Assembly (NCBI GenBank): GCA_024763495.1
Contig: JANTFJ010000182.1
Coordinates: 1 to 5,800, forward strand
Origin: Desulfobulbaceae bacterium
GTDB taxonomy: Bacteria; Desulfobacterota; Desulfobulbia; Desulfobulbales; SURF-16
Reading direction: 5' to 3'
DNA: 5,800 bases
The position numbers and the translations under genes were made by a program. How positions within the stretch are numbered: position 1 is the stretch's first letter; the number at the start of each line of letters is the position of its first letter. Below, piece by piece: positions 1 to 5,761 of the stretch. The notes beneath the pieces were generated by a model. That model was not told where the DNA came from. It searched no databases and saw only the letters and a program-made list of their open reading frames with translations.

Positions 1-30
1 GTACACCCAGGTGGCGATAACCCCATAACT

Positions 31-139
31 GTAAGGGATTCAGGGGCGCCGCCATGCGCGTGCTCCACGCCCTGCGATAATACATCGGTATATCGCAAGG
101 GTTGAAGCGCGTGCAGGGTGGTGTTCATGGACCGCTTAC
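31..139 (+). repeat. 109-bp imperfect palindrome, dispersed repeat copy 1
   Basis: Positions 31-139 fold onto themselves as one long hairpin. The outer ends are GTAAG (31-35) and CTTAC (135-139). The inner stem pairs 70-79 with 91-101 (one bulged A at 97), followed by TAC/GTA (81-83 with 88-90) around the loop ATCG at 84-87. By hand I count 38 Watson-Crick pairs, 7 G-T (G-U) pairs and 6 mismatches, plus single-base bulges near 69, 80 and 97. Seven wobble pairs form when the plus strand is the folded strand, against only two for the minus strand, which suggests that the plus-strand RNA or single strand is the one that folds. No T-run follows either arm, so a simple rho-independent terminator is not supported. 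A related half-element lies at 5762-5800. It could be a REP/MITE-like non-autonomous element or a structured RNA; the function is unknown. Confidence 0.8.
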
Positions 140-142
140 TTC

Positions 143-213
143 GTAACTGTTGAGCGTAACACCAGCACCTCACGGAGTTTAAGTTATCTCTTTGCCCACT
201 GGTGAACGGTTAC
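143..213. repeat. Possible related short motifs beside the palindrome
   Basis: Two short stretches next to the palindrome look alike. CTGTTGAGCG (147-156) sits in a block that also carries GTAAC twice (143-147 and 156-160). CTGGTGAACG (199-208) is followed by GTTACC. The two decamers match at 8 of 10 positions. The second lies inside the last codons of the oxidoreductase gene, where it encodes part of the tail NSGNRSPVG. They may be fragments of a second repeat family or simply chance similarity. Support is weak because each motif is short. Confidence 0.25.
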
Positions 214-1153
214 CTGAATTGTTACTGATGTCCTTAATTATTTCCAGGGCCACAGCCAGGGCCTGCCTGCCTTCGCGGCCTGATGCCGCCGGAGTTACCC
301 GCTGCCTGACATTTTTGACAAAATCCGTCAGCTCTGCTTCCAGGGCATCTTGATCGCGAAAACAAAATTCAAGATAGTCCCGGGGCTTAAGCTCACTGCC
401 GCGTTTTATCTTTTCCCGGTTGATTATTCTGATTTCCCTGGCCCCATAATCAACGCTAATAGCATTCTCAGGCTGGAAAATACGAAGCTTACGCACCGGT
501 TCTTCGGCTATCCGGCTCACTGTGACGTTGGCGCAGCAACCATTGGCGAAAATCAGCTGGGCATTAGCTATATCGGTATTGCCGGTAACAATTGATCTGC
601 CGATCGGGTGAACAGCAATCAACTCCGCCTCAACAATGCTGCAAATAAGATCAATATCATGGATCATTAAATCCAGAACCACATCCACGTCAGTTCCCCG
701 ACTGGTAAAAACGTGGACCCGTCGAGATTCGATATAACGGGGCCGGGTCAGATACTGACGCATGGCAACCACTGCCGGATTATAACGCTCAATATGTCCC
801 ACCTGGATCAGGCAACCGGCATCCTCGGCTTTAACAACCAGGTCATCAGCCTCTTCCAGGGTCGTGGTAATTGGTTTTTCGATCAGCACATCCCTGCCGG
901 CGGCAAGACAGTCAAGAGCTGTACGGTAATGAAGACTGGTGGGAACAACTATGCTTACCGCGTCTACCTCATCAAGTAAATCCCGATAATCAGAAAATGC
1001 CCGGCATTGATTCTCGGCTGCCACGGTTCGGGCCGCCTCTTTATTGACATCAGCTACTCCGACCAGGATTACATCTGCCATTGCCGCGTACTTGGCGGCA
1101 TGGAACTTACCCAGGTAACCCACTCCAATAACACCTGTTTTTAATTTTTCCAT
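179..1153 (-). CDS. Gfo/Idh/MocA-family NAD(P)-dependent oxidoreductase
   Basis: Probable cytoplasmic sugar or nucleotide-sugar dehydrogenase of 324 residues, a normal length for the family. An N-terminal Rossmann fold carries GxGxxG (G10, G12, G15 in GVIGVGYLG) and an acidic residue after strand 2 (D35). The family EKP motif is at 92-94, with K93 the expected catalytic lysine. GHIERYNPAV (119-128) and the D161/H165/D166/D168 cluster in DLMIHDID mark the C-terminal substrate-binding domain. The GHIERYNP stretch resembles oxidoreductases found beside lpx lipid A genes (GnnA-like UDP-GlcNAc 3-dehydrogenases), but no lpx gene or GnnB aminotransferase is present, so the substrate is open. I start at the ATG at 1153; an in-frame TTG at 1162 would add three residues. 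No good Shine-Dalgarno precedes either. It lies 84 nt after the preceding gene, so it may be the last operon member or have its own promoter. The final ~14 residues look non-conserved. Confidence 0.9.
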   Translation of the reverse strand: MEKLKTGVIGVGYLGKFHAAKYAAMADVILVGVADVNKEAARTVAAENQCRAFSDYRDLLDEVDAVSIVVPTSLHYRTALDCLAAGRDVLIEKPITTTLEEADDLVVKAEDAGCLIQVGHIERYNPAVVAMRQYLTRPRYIESRRVHVFTSRGTDVDVVLDLMIHDIDLICSIVEAELIAVHPIGRSIVTGNTDIANAQLIFANGCCANVTVSRIAEEPVRKLRIFQPENAISVDYGAREIRIINREKIKRGSELKPRDYLEFCFRDQDALEAELTDFVKNVRQRVTPAASGREGRQALAVALEIIKDISNNSGNRSPVGKEIT

Positions 1154-1237
1154 AATTTGCAATTTTTATTTATTATCTGCCTGTTAACAATTTTCAGTTG
1201 ACTCGCGGGAACAGTTTCTGCTTGTAACATGGATCGC

Positions 1238-1735
1238 TTACATTTTTCCCATAATGGCACGCAGGCTGTTCGCCAGTTCAAGCCTGATATCTTCATGGGT
1301 ATCCAGGGGTTGATCCAGGCCATGAGACAGAAAAGAGTCAACCAGCAGGGAAAAGGGAGAAAGAGCATCATGCCGTTTTGTCTCAGCCCGTAATATCCCG
1401 GAATATTCAGCATAGCGGCTCGTCATTATTTCCTGAACAGAGGTGGTTAATTTATCTATCTGTTCCCGGTCTGGTTCGTCTGCTGAATCAGCTGTAATCC
1501 GATCAACAATAGAGACAATGATTGATTTGTGAAATTCTTCCAGGGCCGGAGAGACCTTCTGCTGATTATTTTTACCCAGGAAAGCGGCCGCAACCAGGAA
1601 TGAGGAAAAAACGGAAAATTCATTTATTTTAAAACCGAACGAGTCCATATCACGCTGGTTGAAAGAATCAGCCAGGTTGTCAAGAATAAGCTGATAATTG
1701 TGCCGCAACTGTTTAAGTTCATTATCCATAATCAT
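1238..1735 (-). CDS. Uncharacterised helical protein coupled to livF
   Basis: A 165-residue protein that I do not recognise. Its composition suggests an all-helical soluble protein: charged heptad-like stretches near residues 4-30 and 85-120, a short hydrophobic patch (FSSFLVAAAFLG, 43-54) too short and flanked too polarly for a convincing membrane span, no signal peptide, no cysteine, and no motif I can name. SRYAEYSGILR (106-116) and SPFSLLVDSFLSHGL (126-140) look like the most structured, possibly conserved, parts. The first ATG overlaps the livF stop as ATGA (1732-1735), the classic arrangement for translational coupling, so I keep it. A second ATG at 1729 (residue 3) has better spacing from a weak GGGA and could be the real start. 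The tight coupling says that it is made with the Liv ATPases and could be an accessory or regulator, but nothing in the sequence proves a link to transport. Confidence 0.8.
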   Translation of the reverse strand: MIMDNELKQLRHNYQLILDNLADSFNQRDMDSFGFKINEFSVFSSFLVAAAFLGKNNQQKVSPALEEFHKSIIVSIVDRITADSADEPDREQIDKLTTSVQEIMTSRYAEYSGILRAETKRHDALSPFSLLVDSFLSHGLDQPLDTHEDIRLELANSLRAIMGKM

Positions 1736-2439
1736 ATTCCCAGGTAAGCTTTTTTGACTTTTTCACTGGCCAGAAGATCTTCGGCCTGGTCTTCCATGAT
1801 AATTGCTCCGTTTTCAATTACATAACCGCGGTCAGCAATTTTCAGGGCAATATTGGCATTCTGTTCAACCAGGAAAATTGTGGTATGTTGTTCTTTGTTT
1901 ATTTTATTTAAAACAGCAAATATTTTCCGGATAACTAACGGAGCCAATCCCAGAGAAGGCTCGTCAAGCAGAAGAAGGCGTGGTCGTGACATCAGGGCCC
2001 GGGAAACAGCCAGCATCTGTTGTTCTCCACCGCTCAATGTAGCTCCTTCCTGATTCCGGCGCTCCGCCAGAATCGGAAACAGCTCAAAAATCATTTCCAT
2101 ATCCTGTTTGACAACATCACTGTCCCGGCGAAGAAAAGCTCCCATATCCAGATTTTCCCGGACTGTGAGATAAGGAAAGATGTGGCGGCCTTCCGGGGCC
2201 TGGCTGATTCCCAGGGCCACGATTTCTTCAGGATTAAGATTGTTTATTTTCCGGCCCTGAAAGGTAATGGTTCCAGAGGCCGGAGGATTGATACCACATA
2301 TGGACATTAATGTCGTGGTCTTTCCTGCTCCGTTAGCGCCGATGAGTGTAACTATCTCTCCCTCTGATATACGGATATCAACATTTTTCAGGGCCTGGAT
2401 TTTGCCGTAATATGTCTGGATCGCCTTTAGTTCAAGCAT
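1732..2439 (-). CDS. livF: Branched-chain amino acid ABC transporter ATPase LivF
   Basis: Cytoplasmic ATPase, one of two nucleotide-binding subunits that power leucine/isoleucine/valine (or related amino acid) import through LivH-LivM. From the ATG it has 235 residues, close to the E. coli protein. Numbered from this ATG: Walker A GANGAGKTT at 34-42, Q-loop Q80 in SQAPEGRHIF, signature LSGGEQ at 135-140, Walker B LLLLDEP with D159 and E160, and the switch position in FLVEQNAN, where Q193 replaces the usual histidine. That Gln is characteristic of LivF and separates it from LivG, so it is not a defect. The start could be a TTG at 2442, one codon upstream; I prefer the ATG because family members begin near MLxL and the GGGAG at 2449-2453 serves both. 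It overlaps livG by 8 nt and the next gene by 4 nt. Confidence 0.97.
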   Translation of the reverse strand: MLELKAIQTYYGKIQALKNVDIRISEGEIVTLIGANGAGKTTTLMSICGINPPASGTITFQGRKINNLNPEEIVALGISQAPEGRHIFPYLTVRENLDMGAFLRRDSDVVKQDMEMIFELFPILAERRNQEGATLSGGEQQMLAVSRALMSRPRLLLLDEPSLGLAPLVIRKIFAVLNKINKEQHTTIFLVEQNANIALKIADRGYVIENGAIIMEDQAEDLLASEKVKKAYLGI

Positions 2440-3220
2440 CAAATTCTTCTCCCAGATAGGCTCTGATTACCAGTTTGTTATGACGAATTTCCGCGGCGTT
2501 TCCTTCAGCGATTTTTTTGCCGTAATCCATAACATAAATCCTGTCCGAGAGATTCATTACCAGCTTCATGTCATGTTCAATAAGCAGGATTGCCGCCCCC
2601 TGGTCGCGAATCATGGTGATAAGCTCATTTAATTCTGTGGTTTCCCGGGGATTCATACCTGCGGCTGGTTCATCCAGCAGCAGCAGGGCAGGTTCCGTGG
2701 CCAGGGCTCTGGCAATCTCCAGACGACGCTGGGCCCCGTAAGGCAGATTTTCAGCCAGATCATTAACCATGTTTTCCAGCCCGACCTTGATTAAAATATC
2801 ATAACTGTCATCAACAATCTGCTTTTCCTCAAGCCGGCTGCTCCGTCCCTGCAGAACAGCTCCCGCAATTCCTGTTTTTGTCCGACAATGGCGACCGATC
2901 ATAACGTTTTCAAGTACTGTCATTTGACTGAAAAGGCGAATGTTCTGAAAAGTACGGGCCAGGCCTTTCCTGGTAATTTTGTCAGGCTTCAGTCCATTAA
3001 GACGTTCTTTTTCACGGTTTAGAGAGCGGCTGAAGTATATATCGCCGCTGCTCGGCACATAAATGCCGGTAAGGCAGTTGAAAAAAGTACTCTTGCCGGC
3101 CCCGTTAGGGCCGATAAGGGCGACAATCTCAGCCTTATTTACCTGAAGATCAATCCGGTCAAGGGCACGGAGACCGCCAAAATCCATGCTGAGTTGTTTA
3201 ACTTCCAGCAGGCCTGCCAT
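2432..3220 (-). CDS. livG: Branched-chain amino acid ABC transporter ATPase LivG
   Basis: The second ATPase subunit of the importer, 262 residues against about 255 in E. coli. Walker A GPNGAGKST is at 37-45, Q-loop Q92 in ARTFQNIRLF, and the family-specific signature LPYGAQRRLEIARAL starts at 159 (YGAQ instead of SGGQ, as is normal for LivG). Walker B LLLLDEP has D183 and E184, the LivG-type AAGMNP follows, and the switch histidine is H216 in IEHDM. All catalytic elements are intact. The C-terminal stretch after 225 (YVMDYGKKIAEG, then RAYLGEE) is the usual LivG tail. The ATG overlaps the livM stop by one base (TAATG) and has a clear GGAG at 3226-3229, five bases upstream. In vivo it should pair with LivF and dock on the cytoplasmic EAA-type loops of LivH and LivM. 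Confidence 0.97.
   Translation of the reverse strand: MAGLLEVKQLSMDFGGLRALDRIDLQVNKAEIVALIGPNGAGKSTFFNCLTGIYVPSSGDIYFSRSLNREKERLNGLKPDKITRKGLARTFQNIRLFSQMTVLENVMIGRHCRTKTGIAGAVLQGRSSRLEEKQIVDDSYDILIKVGLENMVNDLAENLPYGAQRRLEIARALATEPALLLLDEPAAGMNPRETTELNELITMIRDQGAAILLIEHDMKLVMNLSDRIYVMDYGKKIAEGNAAEIRHNKLVIRAYLGEEFDA
2449..2453 (-). promoter_or_regulatory. Ribosome binding site of livF
   Basis: GGGAG on the minus strand, within the end of livG. The gap is six bases to an in-frame TTG (2442) and nine bases to the ATG (2439). Both spacings are workable, so the site alone does not settle the start; codon preference and family N-termini favour the ATG. Confidence 0.65.
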
Positions 3221-4422
3221 TATTTCTCCACGCCTCTTTCAGGAGAAAATCGATAAATCTGTCGATGGCCGGGAAAAATGCCCTGGGGACGAAATATCAT
3301 CATCAAGACCATAGTGGCACCAAAAAGCAGCATTCGGTAATCAGCAAAAGCACGAAAATATTCGGGCAGCAGAATTAGTATCAGGGCCGCGATAATCACC
3401 CCGGCAATAGAACCCATACCACCCAGGACAACAATAGACAGGATAATGGCAGATTCAAGAAAGGTAAAACTTGCCGGATTTATAAAGGTCGTCTTGGCGG
3501 CAAACATCACCCCCATCATCCCGGCCCAGGTAGCGCCCAGGGCAAAAGCCGTGAGTTTTGTCCTGGTTTTGTCAATCCCCATCGCCTGACAGGCAATCTC
3601 ATCTTCACGCAGGGCGACCCAGGCTCGTCCTATTCGAGAATTCTGCAGACGGTTGACAACAAAGACTGTAAAAAAGGTAAAGGCAATCATTAGGAAATAG
3701 ACGTAAATTGTTGATACTGTGAGAGACATTTGTAGTCCAAAGAATGAAGGGCGGGGGATATCAGCAATGCCGCCGGGGCCAAAAGAAAATTCATTCCAGT
3801 TCTCCAGAATCAGACGGATAATCTCACCAAATCCTAAAGTAACAATAGCCAGATAATCGCCGCGCAGGCGCAGTACGGGAAAGCCCAGCAGGATCCCGAA
3901 CAGGGCGCCGAGCCCGGCGCCGACAGGCAGGACTGTCCAGAAACCAAGGCCGAAATGATAATTAAGCAGGGCGTAGCTATAAGCTCCCACCGCGTAAAAT
4001 GCCACATAACCAAGATCAAGCAGACCGGCCAGACCGACGACAATATTGAGGCCCAGGCCCAGGACAACATAAATAAGGGCGGTGGTCATGATATTGACCT
4101 GGTAGCTGGAGAAAAAAAAGGGAAACAAAATAATCAGCAGTCCGCCAAGGGCCGCGAGAGGACGTTTAAAGCGACTGTGCAGGTGGAATTTCGGCCGGGG
4201 ACGGGCAATGTTATTCAGGGCAGTCTCTTTCTTTTTCAGTTGATAAAAATCGCTCAGCAGGGATAAAAAGAAAGTTGCCCCGCCAACCAGAAACAGGTTG
4301 GCCCAGCGGTAACTAACTAGATTTTCATAAGGATTTATCCGGATAACCATGAGAGGAAAGGTTAAAAAGATAAACCATAATGAAACCAGAAATGCTTTTT
4401 TTATCTCACTGAAACCAGGCAT
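3220..4422 (-). CDS. livM: Branched-chain amino acid ABC transporter permease LivM
   Basis: Inner-membrane permease subunit, 400 residues (about 425 in E. coli), forming the translocation pore with LivH. Residues 10-27 and 41-57 look like two extra N-terminal membrane segments, joined by a basic linker (KKK at 63-65, then RPRPKFHLHSRFKR at 74-87) to the conserved permease core starting near 88. The core has several hydrophobic segments and strong LivM landmarks: LGLGLNIVVGLAGLLDLGYV (121-140), GFPVLRLRGDYLAIVTLGFG (180-199), the ATPase-contact loop ALREDEIACQAMGI (270-283), VVLGGMGSIAG (331-341) and the C-terminal FRPQGIFP (377-384). The long N-terminus is shared with E. coli-type LivM and absent from shorter homologues. 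The ATG has a GGAG at 4432-4435 nine bases upstream and follows livH by 62 nt, the longest gap among the four liv genes. Confidence 0.97.
   Translation of the reverse strand: MPGFSEIKKAFLVSLWFIFLTFPLMVIRINPYENLVSYRWANLFLVGGATFFLSLLSDFYQLKKKETALNNIARPRPKFHLHSRFKRPLAALGGLLIILFPFFFSSYQVNIMTTALIYVVLGLGLNIVVGLAGLLDLGYVAFYAVGAYSYALLNYHFGLGFWTVLPVGAGLGALFGILLGFPVLRLRGDYLAIVTLGFGEIIRLILENWNEFSFGPGGIADIPRPSFFGLQMSLTVSTIYVYFLMIAFTFFTVFVVNRLQNSRIGRAWVALREDEIACQAMGIDKTRTKLTAFALGATWAGMMGVMFAAKTTFINPASFTFLESAIILSIVVLGGMGSIAGVIIAALILILLPEYFRAFADYRMLLFGATMVLMMIFRPQGIFPGHRQIYRFSPERGVEK
3226..3229 (-). promoter_or_regulatory. Ribosome binding site of livG
   Basis: On the minus strand GGAG lies five bases before the livG ATG, inside the last codons of livM. 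It confirms the ATG at 3220 as the start and lets livG be re-initiated at the TAATG junction. Confidence 0.7.
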
Positions 4423-4431
4423 GAAATTTGA

Positions 4432-4435
4432 CTCC
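4432..4435 (-). promoter_or_regulatory. Ribosome binding site of livM
   Basis: GGAG on the minus strand, nine bases before the livM ATG, in the 62-nt gap after livH. This gap has a GC-rich stretch followed by six T residues on the coding strand (about 4465-4482), but I could not build a convincing stem before it, so no attenuator is called. Confidence 0.6.
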
Positions 4436-4484
4436 GCAGAGCTTGATAATCCTTAGGGCTCACTCAAAAAACCGGCGGCAGCCT

Positions 4485-5387
4485 CTAAACCTTTTTTGAT
4501 TCAGTCCGGCCCAGAATACCGGCAGGACGAAAAATCAGGATAAGTACCAGCAGGGAAAAAGCAAAAACATCCTCATAATCACTGGAAATATAACCGGTGG
4601 CAAAGCTCTCGGTCCAACCAAGAATAAAACTGCCCAGCACAGCGCCGGGGATGCTGCCTATCCCGCCCAGCACAGCGCCGGTAAAAGCCTTGATTCCGGC
4701 AATGAAACCTATATAAAAATTGATCTGACCGATATAGGAGGCTATCAGTACCCCGCCAAGAGCAGCCAGGGAAGAGCCGATCACAAAAGTAACTGAAATT
4801 ATTTTATTGATGTTGATCCCTACCAGCATGGCCATTTTTTGATCCTGGGCCGTGGCCCGCATGGCTTTGCCGATCCGGGTAAATTTGATCAGCACGGTTA
4901 GAAAAGCCATTGCCAGGGCTGTTACCCCGAAAATAACAATTTCTGAAGAGCCGATTATGTGGGCGTATGGCTCCATAAAGGTAAAATCAGGAATAAGACT
5001 GGGAAATGGCATGAAGTCGGAGGTTTGAGCCAGCAAAACATAATTTTGCAGAAAAATCGACATGCCGATAGCGCTGATCAGGGGAGATAGCCGGGGTGCG
5101 GAGCGCAGGGGCCTGTAGGCAATTTTTTCAATGGTGAAGCCATAAGCGGCGGAATAGACTATAGCGGCCAGGGTAGCCAGGGCCAGAATGGCAAAATCAG
5201 GCATCCCGGCTACAGCCAGGACACTGGCAATAATTAAGGCGGTAAAAGCGCCGATCATGTAAATTTCGCCATGGGCAAAATTTATCAGGCCGATAATGCC
5301 GTAAACCATTGTATAACCCAGGGCAATAAGGGCGTAAATACTCCCCCTGGTCATACCGCCTAAAAACAGTTCAAAAAAATAATCCAT
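4485..5387 (-). CDS. livH: Branched-chain amino acid ABC transporter permease LivH
   Basis: First gene of the visible operon: a 300-residue inner-membrane permease, close to the E. coli length of about 308. Family landmarks run through the protein: GSIYALIALGYTMVYGIIGL (15-34), INFAHGEIYMIGAF (35-48), YRPLRSAPRLSPLISAIGMS (91-110), the cytoplasmic ATPase-contact loop GKAMRATAQDQKMAMLVGIN (173-192), AVLGGIGSIPGAVLGSFILG (238-257) and the C-terminal FRPAGILG (286-293). About eight hydrophobic segments are visible and there is no cleavable signal peptide. The ATG at 5387 gives the family-typical N-terminus, but only a poor Shine-Dalgarno lies upstream (T-rich sequence after ACGG), unlike livM and livG, so initiation may be weak or controlled. 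No binding-protein gene (livJ/livK) precedes it within the window, so the partner must lie farther upstream or elsewhere. Confidence 0.97.
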   Translation of the reverse strand: MDYFFELFLGGMTRGSIYALIALGYTMVYGIIGLINFAHGEIYMIGAFTALIIASVLAVAGMPDFAILALATLAAIVYSAAYGFTIEKIAYRPLRSAPRLSPLISAIGMSIFLQNYVLLAQTSDFMPFPSLIPDFTFMEPYAHIIGSSEIVIFGVTALAMAFLTVLIKFTRIGKAMRATAQDQKMAMLVGININKIISVTFVIGSSLAALGGVLIASYIGQINFYIGFIAGIKAFTGAVLGGIGSIPGAVLGSFILGWTESFATGYISSDYEDVFAFSLLVLILIFRPAGILGRTESKKV

Positions 5388-5474
5388 ATAAAAACCGTGT
5401 CAGTTTCAATAACAATCCTCGAATGTATCAACAAAATTACCAGAGGCGCAATCTTTTTTACAATTAGAGCCGAA

Positions 5475-5515
5475 TCATAGGCTATTCATGTTTTACAATT
5501 TAATTTTCATAGGCT
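5475..5515 (-). repeat. Paired 9-bp direct repeat, possible operator
   Basis: AGCCTATGA occurs twice on the minus strand, at 5507-5515 and 5475-5483, with starts exactly 32 bp apart, close to three helical turns. The copy nearer livH also contains the small inverted repeat ATAG-G-CTAT (5477-5485). Same-face spacing upstream of a regulated transport operon would suit a dimeric regulator such as an Lrp-type protein, but this is inference; chance cannot be excluded for 9-bp repeats in AT-rich DNA. Confidence 0.4.
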
Positions 5516-5574
5516 TTGTTTATTCGCTGTGGGTACAATACAAAAAAAGTAACAAAGCAAAAATCTTTCTTTTC

Positions 5575-5609
5575 CTTCATCATTCAAAATTCCCTGTTCG
5601 ACATTCGAT
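5575..5609 (-). repeat. Degenerate 7-bp tandem repeat with GAA core
   Basis: On the minus strand five consecutive heptamers share GAA at positions 4-6: ATCGAAT, GTCGAAC, AGGGAAT, TTTGAAT, GATGAAG. The pattern begins directly after the palindrome ATTAAATTTAAT (5610-5621), and one more AACGAAT lies out of phase at 5620-5626. The array is non-coding and degenerate. It may be part of a dispersed intergenic repeat, which cannot be tested from one window. Confidence 0.5.
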
Positions 5610-5621
5610 ATTAAATTTAAT
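5610..5621. repeat. 12-bp perfect AT palindrome
   Basis: ATTAAATTTAAT equals its own reverse complement. It abuts the heptad GAA repeat and may be a protein-binding site or part of the same repeat unit. Perfect AT palindromes of this size are not rare in AT-rich DNA, so the functional support is low. Confidence 0.4.
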
Positions 5622-5761
5622 TCGTTAAATTAGGGGGGTTGCGACGTTCCGGCACTTACCCCGTGAGTAGTTACATCAGCATAATACAAAACTGATTAAC
5701 TTATCACTTTTTTGGATAGCGATCAATAAACCACACCTTGACTTTTGAGAAGGCACGGCCT

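Larger units (their letters stand above)
5388..5761. other. Non-coding leader and upstream region of the liv operon
   Basis: About 370 bp without a supportable gene. It is markedly more AT-rich than the genes. Read toward livH it contains, in order, a G/C patch near 5633-5663 (GGGGT and ACCCC could pair as a 5-bp stem with an 18-nt loop), a 12-bp AT palindrome (5610-5621), a heptad GAA repeat (5575-5609), a T-rich tract (about 5535-5565), a pair of 9-bp direct repeats (5475-5515) and the livH leader. The operon promoter should be here, but no box pair is convincing: candidates such as TTGTTG-N17-TATTGA (5434-5405, minus strand) match the sigma-70 consensus at only three of six positions in each box. 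No sigma-54 box was found. Confidence 0.5.

Noticed and set aside
31..139. Palindrome as an ordinary rho-independent terminator of the operon
   Set aside because: The hairpin is far longer than usual, lacks a T-tract on either side, and folds worse on the operon-sense strand than on the opposite strand.
350..979. Plus-strand open frames of about 80-90 codons at 350-595 and 713-979
   Set aside because: They run antisense through the oxidoreductase coding region, show no domain, and are explained by codon use of the real gene.
1160..1162. TTG as oxidoreductase start
   Set aside because: It adds three residues before the ATG at 1153 without a better ribosome binding site, and the Rossmann strand starts right after the ATG.
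1154..1237. Separate promoter for the oxidoreductase in the 84-nt gap
   Set aside because: GATAAT near 1178-1183 on the minus strand could be a -10 box, but no acceptable -35 box lies 16-18 bp upstream, so I do not call it.
1853..2310. Plus-strand open frames antisense to livF
   Set aside because: Shadows of the strongly conserved ATPase gene on the other strand; low-complexity or motif-free products.
2440..2442. TTG as livF start
   Set aside because: An ATG follows immediately in frame and gives the family-typical N-terminus; the same Shine-Dalgarno can serve it.
3834..4266. Overlapping minus-strand frame (3834-4070) and plus-strand frame (3955-4266) inside livM
   Set aside because: Both overlap the highly conserved LivM core in other frames and have no independent start signals or family resemblance.
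4465..4482. Possible terminator between livH and livM (GC-rich sequence then six T on the coding strand)
   Set aside because: No stem longer than about three pairs can be drawn before the T-run, and the following genes are required for the same transporter.
4632..4681. Identical 17-bp direct repeat GCCCAGCACAGCGCCGG at 4632-4648 and 4665-4681 inside livH
   Set aside because: It is in frame (33-bp offset, 11 codons) and encodes the twin GAVLG motifs of the conserved segment GAVLGGIGSIPGAVLG; homologous LivH proteins have the same protein pattern, so it reflects family sequence with shared codons rather than a separate element.
5500..5580. 26-codon minus-strand frame beginning ATGAAGGAAAAG in the operon leader
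   Set aside because: It starts within the heptad GAA repeat, is very short, T-rich in the middle, has no clear ribosome binding site and contains no run of leucine, isoleucine or valine codons that would suggest a leader peptide for attenuation.
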